Below, piece after piece: positions 20,437-33,071 of a stretch of 64,000 bases of DNA. The stretch spans positions 948,825 through 1,012,824 of the forward strand of contig QAOA01001448.1 in assembly GCA_003255065.1 (NCBI GenBank), read 5' to 3'. A program made the translations under genes and the position numbers. How positions within the stretch are numbered: the first letter of the stretch is position 1; each line of letters opens with the position of its first letter. The notes below the pieces were generated by a model. The model had not been told where the DNA came from, searched no databases, and saw only the letters and a list, made by a program, of their open reading frames with translations. Origin of the DNA: Cercis canadensis. Taxonomy: Eukaryota > Streptophyta > Magnoliopsida > Fabales > Fabaceae.

Positions 20437-23400
20437 ATGTTCAAAAAGTATGCTCTCTCTCTCACTCTCTACATTTATTCGGTGGAATGCTTAATGTTTC
20501 TTGCTAATAATGCATAAATTGGGAATTTTCCAACCTTAAGTTTTTCTCTTTTTGGGTAGACAGTGATTTGGTGATAAAAGGTATATTATAATTTAAACCA
20601 GTTTGTGCTTTCTCTGCTTGACATCCCTCTTATTTGTTCTCATGGAAGCATGCGTTTGCCAATGTTAGTATGAATTGCCTTCATTTGGTTTTAATTTCTG
20701 TTTAATAGCAATTGGAGTAGGCCTGGTCGGTAAAATTCTAAACTCCAGCATGCAATTACTGCTTTTGGAGGTTATATAGTCTCAGTCTCACAAGTCTGAA
20801 ATTTCAGTTGGACTTTGTTTACAAAAGAAATGGGGGGTGGTAAACTGTGGATGTGAGTAATTCAGGCTTAATTCGATGGTCGTTTCACCTAAAAACGGCA
20901 GGCAGCTGTGGTGCAAGTGATCTTCTGTTGATAGTCTATGGATGGGAATATCCTTTCTCGTTTGGCTTCCATCTATACGTTCTCATTATTCCATTGATAT
21001 GCCACTTGCCTATGGAGATATTGTGGCAAGTTTCATGTCGTTGTGCATATTAGATGCCATCCTTATTCTATGGAGTGTTATCACCATTTATTTGTATTCA
21101 AGTTGCTGAATGAAGTATATTTAATGGTGCTTAGAGCAAAATTATTATAAGCATCAAGATCCCAGTGCTTACTGGAATTTCAAGTAGTTTCTTATCCATT
21201 TTCCCCAATAACTTGACAGTCTTTCCCCAATCTTATGCTTATAATGCCTACCGTTGCTTATTATTGGCCCCCCTAAAAGTGTTTACTGTAATTATTTCTC
21301 TAGGAACTACTTTATGTCTATCTCTGTACATTTACAATTCGAAATGCTTCAGATTTTCAGGTGAAGAGGTGTCAGCACAAAACCAAGTGAAGGCATCTGT
21401 TCAACGGAAAATACGACAAAGTATTGCAGAAGAGGTGATGTTAGTTTTTGCTCTAGTCATTTTTAGCCTTGACAGGACAAATTGTGTTACATGTGACCCA
21501 ACTCACTCTACTGCAGTACCCAGGACTAGAACCAGTGTTGGATGATATACTTCCAAAGAAGTCCCCTCTTATAGTTGCTAAATGGTTTGTCATTCTATTC
21601 CTACTTTTTCTTTAATTTTCTGAAGTTCACTTTTTCCCCCATCATAACTCTTATGGTTACTAAATGGTTACTTTGGGCCTTGTTCTTGTAGTCAGAACCA
21701 TCTGAATCTGGTCCTAGTGAACAACGTACCTTTATTTTTCAGCATCCGTGATGGACCATACATGCCCACCTTGCGGCTACTCCATCAATGTAAAGTCTAT
21801 CTTTCTTCACAACTCTAACTTGTTTATTTATTTTTGCTGGTAAAACGTACAAATTGTTGAATCAACATTAGTTATAATTATTTCCTGCTGCACTGTGACT
21901 GATTACCTATGTGGTCCAATGGCTCCAATCCAATACACATGTGCTTCAGTGAAACCAGAACTCATTGTGCTCTGGGCCTTGCTTTAGGTTGTGCAAGGAT
22001 GAAGTAGAATATAGCAGATTGGGATTCAAATCTTTACACTAAAATGGATATATATTTGAATTCTAGGGAAAACTTATAGTGGGTTCTTGTTGCAACCAAT
22101 GATTGGATAATATAGATTAACTCTTCCAGAAACTGGTGTACCAAGCTTAAAAATCATTGATGATGTTAACCATGACTTATAAGCAATTGACCTGGCTCTC
22201 TTTTGTGCTTTTCTGTGCTCGTGCTCTTAAGCTTGGTTATGGAAATCTAACTGTGGAGTTAAGTTCTATGCTAGACAGAATGCAGGACTGACTATGTTGA
22301 TGTTGTATATTGGCTAACCATGTTCTCTCTGGACGTAGGAGTCTTCCAGTTCAAATTAACTCTAACTTTTCGAAATAGAAATAGATTAAAATCATGTTAT
22401 TGTGTGATTGTGTAAGTAATATGGTGTTCAATCCTTTTTTATAGACGACCTTGTTATAGAATAGGACAGAGGGAGGTAGAAAATTCTGTTGAGAGGGGGA
22501 GAGTGAGGGAGAGAGAAGAGGGGGGGAGGATAAATTTGGTTCTTGGTACTGATTTCTCACTCAGCCCAGCACATCCATCCTTTTACCCAAATGAAGGCAG
22601 TGATTAGTTATTTGTCAATTATTATTTTACCCTCAATGCCTTTACTGGAAGCATTTATGAAACTTCAATAAAGGCTGACTCATGTGCATTCTTATTCTTG
22701 TACAGTCAGCACATGGTCATTTCTACATTGCATGTTAATGTTATTATTGTTTGTGATATTGCAGATCCAAATATAATGAAGAAATTACAAGTTGACCGTG
22801 GTGCAATAAAATTTGTCCTGGCGGGTGCTAACATAATGTGTCCTGGTCTCACATCTCCTGGGGGTGCTTTAGATGAGGAAGTGGAGGCAGAAACTCCTGT
22901 GGTACTGTAACTACACTTTGTATGCTGATTGTTGTACATGATGCAAATATTTTCTACTGAATATATGTTAACTTTTGGCATATTCACATATTTATCTAAC
23001 CGCAGGCAATCATGGCTGAAGGAAAACAACATGCTCTTGCCATTGGCTTTACAAAAATGTCAGCAAAAGACATGTAAGAAACCTGTATATCTCTTTGTTT
23101 GAGAGGACAGGATTATTGAATGAAGTAAATATCCGTTTTTTCTGCATAAATGTAGCTATTGATATCACTTTGCTGATTTCTTTCGCAATTTTGTTTCTCA
23201 ACTTGACATGATGAACACTCAGGAGAAGAATTTGATATAAATAATTTATTTTGCCATACTTTATAATCAGTCCACAACCTCTCGTGTATATAGTATGTCA
23301 ACCGGTGAAGTATGGAAGTGACCACCTAAAATAAAATTTACATGTGCGGCAGCCATTTGCATGTCTTATAACTGCCATTAATGCCTCTGGAGCCAAAAAT

Positions 23401-23865
23401 ATTGGAAACATGAATGTAAAGCTATCTCTTCGTAGAGTCTAACAGCCAGTAGCTAAACTGCATTGTCATCTATAGTTTCAATTTCCAATTTTCCATGATC
23501 CTTCGTCATGGTCAAAGAGTTGAATTTCTTGCTTAATTTTCAGAAAAGCAATCAACAAGGGAATTGGGGTTGACAACTTGCATTATCTCAATGATGGTCT
23601 TTGGAAGGTATGAACTGATTATATTCTTTTGTTTTTACTCGTACCTTTATTCGTTATAATATTATACTACGATCATGTTTATGGTCTATGATCTTATTCT
23701 TTCCTTTTTACTCTGACCTTTTATTTATGGTCTGAACATTGAACATTTATGCTATGCATGGCTATAATCCAGGTTTCTAATGAAACATTTATGTCTTCCT
23801 TTCATTCCAATATACCTTAGTAATCGCTTTTGTATACTTAATCGTAGATGGAGCGGCTTGATTGA
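20437..23865 (+). CDS. MCTS1/MCT-1-like PUA-domain translation protein
   Basis: Eight exons (20437-20447, 21353-21434, 21517-21584, 21692-21789, 22765-22901, 23006-23073, 23544-23607, 23848-23865) encode 181 residues, the usual family size. The protein starts [15 protein letters not shown], continues with [18 protein letters not shown] and [20 protein letters not shown], and ends in a PUA domain with [20 protein letters not shown] and [15 protein letters not shown], then [20 protein letters not shown]. In animals MCTS1 pairs with DENR to recycle post-termination 40S subunits and to promote re-initiation after short uORFs; a similar role is expected in the plant cytosol. The first coding exon is only 11 bp and intron 1 is about 900 bp. 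Part of this gene was copied into 11899-12690. Confidence 0.95.
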
Positions 23866-25092
23866 AGATGTTGCGACTCGGAAGGGCCAATGCGATACCA
23901 ACCAAACAATAAAGAAGTAATGTTCTGTTCTTTGTTTAATCAAGTTTTCTGGATGTTTTTGATCCAGATAAAGGAGTTACATGTACACTTGGTGAGTCGG
24001 TGATTCCAGCAAAGAAATGGATTTTATTGCACATATTGGTTCTATGAGGTGTTGTGTAGATTTCATATAATTTGCTGAATATGCTTTTTTGTGGGCATTG
24101 GCAAATACAAAAGCTTGCTGATTTCTAATTTAATATCTGCACTAAATGACTGCTATATTTGCGCAAGGTAGGCTTTTGTGTCTTTAGTAATTAGCCTCCT
24201 TATATCAATATGAAGTTACAGTTATATAAAATTTGGAAAAAGATTGATACGTATGCGTACTAGTTAGAATTATGAACTTGAGTAAACCCATTTAATCTTT
24301 TAGGGACTAAAAATATATCAGAACTAGGTAGTTGGATTTGACTTGTCACTTCATGCCACCTTGGATTTAACTTGCCATGTCATCTTCTGACGTTAATAAT
24401 ATAATGAAAACGTCAACTTTTTAGACCCAATGGAGAAATTACTTTAATTTTTTTCAAAGATCCAGTTGAAAGAAAAAAATAATGAGGACAAAGTCAAGTT
24501 TTTTCATTAACCAAAATAGCAATTTGGTTTTTTTTTTTTTTTTAAACTTTATTAATTGAATCTTTAAAATCATTTTAGTTGAACTTTCGGTGCAAGACCT
24601 AATGCTAATGCAAGTCTATCGTTTTCCAACAACAGACGACTCACCATATAAAAAAAAAAATAAATAAATAAAAACCAAAAGAGGTCTTCACATAAGCAGA
24701 AAAAAATTCCAAGTGGGATTTACTTTGTTCAAACATAATATTTTGTCCGCTTATGTTCCCAATTTACCCAGAGAAATATATATATATATACTAATAGGGT
24801 CTAGTTGAATTTCTTTTTTTGTGTACAAGGTGTAGTTAATTTGTTATGACTAAAAGTAGAATGATTTAAAATTATTTAATTGAAAATTTGCAATGAAATA
24901 TTTATAAATATTGAAGAAGTAAAAATTAAAAAGTTTCCATCTTATTTTCAACTTGATGTTTTTCTCTCATTCGCATTAGATTATTATTAATTTATCTTCA
25001 TTTTAGATATGCTAAGTATTATAACATTAATTTTTTTTGTCTTATTTTATTATTAAACACATTAAATTATTAAAAAATTATAGAGGGAATAC
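23866..25092. other. Intergenic: MCTS1 3' flank to RPL18 promoter
   Basis: No gene was seen. AT-rich with poly-T and (TA) tracts near 24530 and 24778. Confidence 0.45.
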
Positions 25093-25174
25093 TGGGCCTG
25101 GGCCTACGATATAGTTTTCAAAAGAATGCCATTCCCAGCCCTAGCCCAACGTTAGACGGAACTCAAAAACCCTA
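25093..25174 (+). promoter_or_regulatory. Site II elements and telo-box of the RPL18 promoter
   Basis: Two adjacent TGGGCC site II elements (25093-25104) and a telo-box AAACCCTA (25167-25174) precede the start codon by 80-160 bp. This combination is the standard promoter architecture of plant ribosomal-protein genes and fits the gene that follows. Confidence 0.7.
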
Positions 25175-25251
25175 GCTTCAAGTTCCTCCCTATAAGTCTA
25201 AAGCAGTCACGGCGCCAGAGCAGAGAGAGCCCTGCATCACACAGAGCTGCA

Positions 25252-27541
25252 ATGGTGTCTTCTCTTTCGTTCCCTGTGATTTTGTTAGTGTTCATCTGTC
25301 TCTCGATTTAATTCCTTTATAACTAATGTTTCATTTACATGTGATACTCAGGGGATCGATCTCAAAGCAGGAGGTAAGAGCAAAAAGACCAAGAGAACTG
25401 CACCGAAGTCCAATGATATCTACCTCAAGCTCTTGGTTAAGGTTCGTAATCAGATATATCCTCGTATGTATATGTTATGTGGGTATATATATACATTCTA
25501 TTCATTTAGTTGCGCTTGCAAATAAACCTGCGAATTCTTATATTTCCGTAAATCTAGTGTAAACAGTAAATGGCCTGTGTTTGTGTGCGTGATCTGATGT
25601 GTGTATTTTGACGATGATGATAAACGTGATCCCAGCTCATTATGAGACCATTATATGGTCTGGGAATAGAATTATCCACATTTATCTGAGACTGCAACCA
25701 TCTTTCTTGCATCTTTCAATTTTCTTCCTCTTTGTTTGTTAAAATGTATATTTTGCAACAGCGATAGAAGCAAATTCAAATTAGTGGACGTTATAGTGTT
25801 CAGGCTTTCATTTGCAACCACATCTGATATTTTTTGTTATGTTTTTGTGTCTAAGTTGTTAGTTGTCCTAAAATTTTTTCCTCTTAAAATTTCGTCAATT
25901 TCATCATTTAAGCCATGTTAATATGCAAGATTAAAACATTTACTTATGTTCTGCCACCTTTTGTAGTTTCATCTGGATGATACATCACCTCAAATTGGTT
26001 TTAACTTTACAAGTGTTATCCATGTTGTTTTAGGAAATTTTTATACTTGTTAATGAGGAAAGGTTCCCGATGATGCTGTCATTTTAAACCATGCTAATGC
26101 TGATAACAGATGATTAATACTTTCTATTTGTTAAACTGAGGGAACTAGTACTCTGTTTCATAACTATATCTCAATCTAGTAGAACGTGTGTAAGTTTTTT
26201 GGTGGAGTTACTGTGCTCTTGTAGTTTCAGTAGCAGTTAATTTTTGTTGATGTTCTTTTTCTGTTATCTGTATTAATTTGTATTTCATTATTTGGATACA
26301 TGTGTATGTATGTTTTTCCTATTATTATATACATTCAATTAGTCTGATTAGATGTTACATGATCAGCTTTATCGCTTCCTTGTCCGGAGAACTGGCAGCA
26401 ATTTCAATGCTGTAATTCTCAAGCGCTTGTTCATGAGCAAGGTTAACAAGCCTCCACTTTCTCTGTCAAAGTTGATTAAGTTTATGAAGGGGAAGGTTTG
26501 TTTTTCTATTTCCTTGTGTTTGTAATTATTTATTGTTGATTTTATATTAATTATCATTAATGTTCTTTAAGTTCTTCCATGCAGGAAGATAAGATTGCTG
26601 TCATTGTGGGGACTGTGACTGATGATATACGGGTATATGAAGTTCCATCCATCAAAGTTACAGCACTCAGATTTACAGAGACGGCAAGGTCAAGAATCGA
26701 AAAGGCAGGGGGTGAATGCTTGACCTTTGATCAGCTGGCTCTTAGGTCCCCTCTGGGACAAAACACGGTATGCATGGAATACCACTGCTTGCCTTTCTCT
26801 TTTTCAGAATGTTTTTCTTTAGGGGGATTCTACCGGAGGTATGTGATACCTCCTTGACGTGTCAACACCACAGCTGATTATTTAATCTTGGTTGTTTATT
26901 TTTAACGGTCAAGATTAATTGCTCTCCACATCAATGGCTGTGGTGCTGCCAAACCTCCTTTTCTTTATTCATAGATTGTTGAGTTTGGATGGTGAACATT
27001 TTTTGGAATCAGAACTATACTGGCGTACCCACTTCACTTAATTATGCAATAACTCATTTATTGTGGGGCTTTAAAGTTCCTTTGTCATGTGTGGAAGCAT
27101 GTTTAAAATTTTGGTCATGGAAAGACTGAACACATAAAATAATCTGCATGACTAATATCTTGTATTAATTGAACCTTATTTTGAGCTTTTGGTGCTTTGC
27201 TAAATTTTATTTTGTTTGCTTTTAAATTTTTTCAGCCTTCAATAGTTGACTGCTTGCATGTTTTCAGAATAATCCTCCCCCGTGTAGTTTTTGTATTTAA
27301 GTTTCTGCATTTTATTGGATTCGCGGTGTTGATAAGTCAGTCTATGGAGGGTCAATTTCTAATTATAATCTTCTGGAAGCAGGTTCTGCTTAGAGGCCCA
27401 AAGAATGGTCGTGAAGCTGTTAAACACTTTGGTCCTGCTCCAGGTGTGCCACATAGCCACACCAAGCCTTATGTGCGAGCGAAGGGAAGAAAGTTTGAGA
27501 GGGCTAGAGGAAGGAGGAATAGCAGAGGCTTTAGGGTTTGA
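25252..27541 (+). CDS. RPL18: 60S ribosomal protein L18 (eL18)
   Basis: Five exons (25252-25254, 25352-25441, 26367-26495, 26585-26767, 27383-27541) encode 187 residues, exactly the usual plant length. Diagnostic stretches are [74 protein letters not shown], and the basic tail [18 protein letters not shown] to [17 protein letters not shown]. It is a structural component of the large cytosolic ribosomal subunit. Exon 1 contributes only the ATG, which is followed at once by a GTGTCT donor; this layout is common in plant ribosomal-protein genes. Upstream site II and telo-box motifs agree with constitutive growth-linked expression. No defects were seen. Confidence 0.97.
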
Positions 27542-29245
27542 GTTGTACTACTACTATGGGAAATTAACGCTACCAATTCGAAGTTGATGGCTCCAGTGTA
27601 CAGGAGTGCCTTGATTCTATTTCAAAAAGTGGCCCAATAGGGTTTGACTTTATGATAGTACCCTATTTTTGGACAAATTATCTATTTGGAAATTCAAAGT
27701 TTTGCTTGATCATAGGTTCCGAGAAGACATTTTTCATTTTGTTCCTGTTTAGAATATGGAAGAGTTTGGAATTTATTTTTTTGACGCTAATTTTTTTCCC
27801 TTCGTTTTACTTATTTTTTATGTGGCGCATGAGCTAATTTACGTGCCATTTAGACAAGGGTGTAATTCGCAGATCTTGGTGTGTTTAACTGTTATAAATT
27901 GGCTACAAAATTTTAGTAATTAATGAAGAGAAAAAAAGAAGAGGTCGTCGAGAAAGCTGTTGCGGAATGAGTGTAGCACGGAAAGTGTAAAGACATTTTC
28001 ATTTTCTGACGAAATGACACGTAGATGAGTCATCATGCAGATATAGGAAGAACTTTTCAAAGGACGCGGTTTTCTCATCAAGTTGGATAAACCAAAAAAT
28101 AGACTGTCACAATCTACTATCAATTTTTGTATTATCATCGGTCGTTTTTAGTACACTTTATGTGATTTTTTTAAATCTATTCTTTGATATATCTCATTAC
28201 TCTTTAACAATATTAATACGGGCAAATAAATTTTAAGCTGGACTTATTTAAAGTTAAACTTGTACCATAAATTTTAAGAACGATAAAGAAAAACACTTCA
28301 GCTTCTAATTTGATATGCTTTGTGACTTTGTGCAAAGGTTACTGTTTGTCAAACTTCCTCTTTGGCTGCTGCTTATACTAATCAAAGAGAATCAGACATC
28401 ATAGAATTTGTGCTTAATTTATTATTACAGAGAGTCAATTATAAGTAAGAACATCTAATTACAATTTACCTAGGAGGCTAGGTACGTACAATTAAATAGA
28501 TGCAAAAGGTCTTTACAGCAAATTAGCAAGACATTTTACATAGGAAAAAAATTGCATACACACGGCTTCAGCTTTTGCAAAATCAACATAATCTATATCT
28601 GCATATTACTGCAATTTAATAATCTTCTAGGTTTGTTCTTCAATCTTGAGAACTGTTCATGTTTCAATTTTTGGAGGAAAAAAAAAAAAAAGAGAGAGAG
28701 AGGGAGTGGATGGGAGTGCCCTGCCGTTTTGGCCGGTGGATGATGGGAAAGTTCAATATTTGATGCTCCCACTCACTTATTTGGAATTTTGACAAGAGTA
28801 AGGATAACCAACCATGGTTTTCCACATGGTGATTTCAGCTAACATGCGCCGACTTCCGTATGCGCCATTTAGTCCCCCGCCTTTGAAGGTTTCAACCGTA
28901 TTGAACCGATTTGGCAGTTGACAGAGAGAAAATTAGAAGAAAGAAAAATCTGATTTTGAAACCAACAAATAAATTGCAAAAGGAAAAATAAAAAATAACA
29001 AAAAGAAGAGAAAAGAAAAGTGACAACCAAGTACCAACCATATCCATCATTTGCAATTTGCATCAGTCCTCATATATAACCAGATTCAATTTGTATCACA
29101 GTTGGGCCATCTTGTCCATCTATCCATTTTTATTCAACAACACTATAAACTAGTTTGGGTTCTGTTTTGTTGACCCTCTTTTTCTTTATTTATCTTGTTC
29201 CCCTCACAAGTTTGGGTTAATTAATTTGACCAGCCAAAGGCAAAG
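27542..29245. other. Intergenic: RPL18 3' flank and PP1 promoter region
   Basis: No gene was found. It contains a GA run near 28690-28703 and AT-rich tracts. Confidence 0.4.
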
Positions 29246-29353
29246 CCTTGCCTTGCCTTGCCTTGCCAATCTATTTTTGGAATTCAAGTATTTGGGTTCG
29301 TTGAGATATATTCATTTTGAACAAAGAAGAAGAAGAAGAAGAAGAAGAAGAAA
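29246..29353 (+). repeat. (CCTTG)n and (GAA)n microsatellites in the PP1 leader
   Basis: CCTTG is repeated four times plus two bases at 29246-29267, and GAA is repeated about nine times at 29324-29353 directly before the start codon. The GAA tract lies in the probable 5' untranslated region; both are likely length-polymorphic. Confidence 0.75.
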
Positions 29354-31868
29354 ATGATGATGATGACAATGGAGGGAATGATGGACAAGGGTGTTCTTGA
29401 TGATGTTATTAGGAGGCTACTTGAAGGCAAAGGAGGAAAGCAGGTTCAGCTTTCGGAGTCTGAGATCCGTCAACTCTGCGTCAACGCTCGCCAAATCTTC
29501 CTCTCACAGCCCAATCTCCTTGAGCTCCGTGCTCCAATCCGTATCTGCGGTCAGCTTCTTCATCCTTCCTCTTCCTCTAACTATAATTCCACATCAACAT
29601 CATATCACAAGACAATTCCTGCTTCCGTTTTATGTTTCTGATTGTGGGCATAATTGCAAAACTGGATTCGAATAATTTATGGCTGTAAATTTTATTTCTG
29701 ACACAAAATGTTTTCTTTTTTCTTTTTTTCGCTTTCCCTTTTCACGTTTTCTTAAAGAGATTTGAGAGATTTTTCCATATGGGTCGGGTTAAAGCTCAAT
29801 CAATCAACACCGTTACCCTATTAAATGAATTGGGTGAATGTTAAAGGATTGACATTCACTTGTTATATTAACGGATGTCAGGGTATAAGTTTCTCAGAGG
29901 TTACGGCCGAGATCAAGTAAATATGTGGATTTGGAATTTGTTCGTGAGCTGCGGAAGCTTGCTTATTTGCTTTGCTTGATCAGAGCTAGGTTCTCTAATT
30001 ATGAACAAGACTAAATTTTGATTTCAACCTGCAGAAGATGACATTTTTTTATATTTAGTACGTGAAGGAAATTCCTCAAAGCTTTGAAAAACTGAAAGCC
30101 AGGGTTTTGACAGTAACACCTCTGGTCCTTTAACAAAAATTGAAAAATGAAAACAGAAAGAAATAGAGAGGTATCTGCTCGATAATGGTTTCTAGAATTG
30201 CAGTTTTTAACGTGTTGCTAGTTCTATTATTTCCTCTAAATGATGTCTTGCTGGGTGCATTTCTTCATAATTCTTTCTTTTTGGCATCTGGTTCAAGGAA
30301 TCTTACAAAGACCTTACAGCTCATTTTTTATGAACCATGTGAAAGTTTTATTTTGTACACTCTGGTCCAGAGTTGGTCACTGCCTCCTTCACCATTTTCC
30401 CTTATTCCTAACATTGTAGTTCTTTTGCAGGTGATATACATGGGCAGTATCAAGACTTACTGAGGCTTTTCGAATACGGTGGCTACCCTCCAGCCGCAAA
30501 CTACTTGTTTCTGGGGGATTATGTGGACAGAGGGAAGCAAAGTTTGGAGACTATATGTTTGCTTTTGGCCTACAAAATAAGATATCCTGACAAAATTCAT
30601 CTACTGAGAGGAAACCATGAGGATGCAAAGATAAACCGGATATATGGTTTTTATGATGAATGTAAAAGAAGGTTCAATGTTAGGCTATGGAAGATATTTA
30701 CAGACTGCTTTAACTGTTTGCCTGTAGCTGCACTCATTGATGACAAAATACTTTGTATGCATGGTGGCCTTTCTCCAGAGTTACAAAATTTGGATCAGAT
30801 AAGAGAACTTACGAGGCCTTCTGATATTCCAGATAATGGTCTCTTATGTGATCTGCTTTGGTCTGATCCTGATTCTAGCATTGAGGGCTGGGCAGAGAGT
30901 GACCGAGGTGTTTCATGTACATTCGGGGCTGATGCACTCACTGAGTTTTTGGATAAAAATGACCTTGATCTTGTTTGCAGAGGTCATCAGGTAAACATTT
31001 TTCTTCTTATGAGCAAATTTAACCAATTACAGATTCTGTTAGTGTATATTTCTGCTAGTCTTGACTCTTAAGGTAGTTTTATTGTTTTACTTGATTAATA
31101 AAATTCAACAAGCTGCTGGTTCTTACCCTTTGTGTATTCCATACTTCTTTGGAACAAATATACCAAATCATAATCTCCTAAAACTATCTAATTTCAAACA
31201 GAAAACATTCAACGTGGTCATGCACAATAGCACATGACTGAGGGAAGTTATAAATTATGCTCATCTCTATAATGTGAATGGTGACGTTAGTTAATTTACA
31301 GTTAAAGACTTATAGCAAAACTATAAGATTGACTTAGGACATTTAGCATTTCTGAAATCACCTTGTATTTTTTTATGGCTGTGACACTATCTAGGCATTC
31401 CTTGTTAGACCAGCATCAGTCCAATTATTGATGTGTTCTTCCTGGTTTTGTTCCTCCTATTTAATACTTTATCCAACTTCTCCTGATTAAGGTTCATGTT
31501 ACTATTTTTCAAATTTATCTTTTAGGTGGTGGAAGATGGATATGAGTTTTTTGCCAAGCGGAGATTAGTCACAATATTTTCTGCTCCAAACTATGGTGGG
31601 GAGTTTGATAATGCTGGTGCATTGTTGAGTGTCGATGAATCTCTTGTGTGTTCCTTTGAGATACTGAAACCGGCTGATAAAGGATCAGGAAGTGGTTCGT
31701 CAAAGTTGAATCTTAAGAAGGTATATCTATATATATCAATATCATTAATCAGCTGTTCTATTTTTTATTTTTATTTTTGTGATTTTGATGTTTGTGTATA
31801 TAGATATCTCATGTATTCTCTCTCTCTTTTTTCTTTTTTTCTCTGGACAGCCCCCCAAAACTGCATAG
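29354..31868 (+). CDS. Serine/threonine protein phosphatase PP1 catalytic subunit (TOPP type)
   Basis: Four exons (29354-29549, 30431-30990, 31526-31720, 31851-31868) encode 322 residues. Metal-binding and catalytic motifs are complete: GDIHGQY, GDYVDRG, RGNHE, the CRGHQ histidine and [15 protein letters not shown]1 enzymes dephosphorylate many Ser/Thr substrates, with targeting by RVxF-type partners. Three normally invariant positions differ: RGNHED (usually RGNHEC), CRGHQ (CRAHQ) and NYGG (NYCG). The last removes the Cys that reacts covalently with microcystin in animal PP1. I believe NYGG also occurs in some divergent plant TOPPs, so this is probably that subclass. The short last exon encodes PPKTA. 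Several ATGs cluster at the start (codons 1-4, 6, 9); the first is used here. Confidence 0.95.
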
Positions 31869-33071
31869 TTCAAGTCATTTGGCAAAGATTTGGGTTCAAT
31901 AGGAATGGAGCAAAACTGACATATACGGAGTTGAATCATCTTCAGGTAGATGAGCTCGGCAAAGGAGAGCCTTTCACCTTCGTGAGTTGAAGCTTGCCAA
32001 TCATTTATTGGCTCTGAGACTATATTGTAGATTAAACCACCCGGGCATTCTTCTGTGCAGGAGCGGAGATAATTGCTTTGTACACAATTTGGTCACTTGT
32101 GTTTGGAAAATTAGCGTGTAATTTGTGAGTGCAAATAGAGATTCTCATGTTTTCAAAAGAGTAGATTTCTATGCCATTTTCCTTAATGATTGCTCAGGAG
32201 TGTTCTTGATGGTAAAGATCTTTTCGTGAGGCTCTGGTGTTACTCTGTCACTGATAGCATTATCAATCATGAGAACCTACAAGTTGTTAATTTCATCTAA
32301 GATATTAGCCCATTTACCATGTTGGAATTCTCATATGACAGAATAGAATGTTCGGATTCTTATCAACATTTTAATTTTCAGTACAATCTGTGGCGGCTGG
32401 CAGCTTTATGTGAAACTCTTCTCTTCTCTCTTTTATGGACAATTCCAGTCATCTAGTCTCAAGTATTCTTGAAATAACGAAACTTCACCCTCTTTGTAGA
32501 GAAGTTTGTAGTTTTAATTCATGATTGATTTTGCTTTTAATTTTTTCTTTTTGGGTCTTGATTGATTTTGCAAATTAATAGCCAATGTTGTGTTTGTAAT
32601 CATAAAGGAATCCTTAACTAGCCAATGTGCAGAAGATTTTTCTACCTCCAATGCCCCTCGCCCATAGGGATGGCAAATTATCATAAAAGCAAACTTTCTG
32701 GTGAATTATCATAAAAAGCAAAGTTAGGTGTGGTCAATCGCTCCAATAAAAAGTTTAGGTGGCACAGTACAACAGATCAAGCTAACGTCTTAAGTTTTAA
32801 AATGGGAATCGAATGAATCCTGAAATTTTATAAAACCAAATTGAGGACAGGCGTTGAGAAAACCATGCCAAAAACTGTTATTGTTATATAATCAACTTTG
32901 GGAAAAGATGTTATCTGAAGAAATCTACTTGACATAAAAGGCAAACTAAAAAAAAAAGAGAAAGAAAAAAGTACATCATAAAGCATCAATTCTAATTATT
33001 ATTATAATAACAAACTCAAGATTCCCCTACAAATTGGCACAACTAATTATGTTTCACATACAAGGAAACTC
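31869..33071. other. Convergent 3' flanks of PP1 and the folate-receptor-like gene
   Basis: No coding exon was seen. It is expected to hold both 3' untranslated regions, because the flanking genes face each other. Confidence 0.45.
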
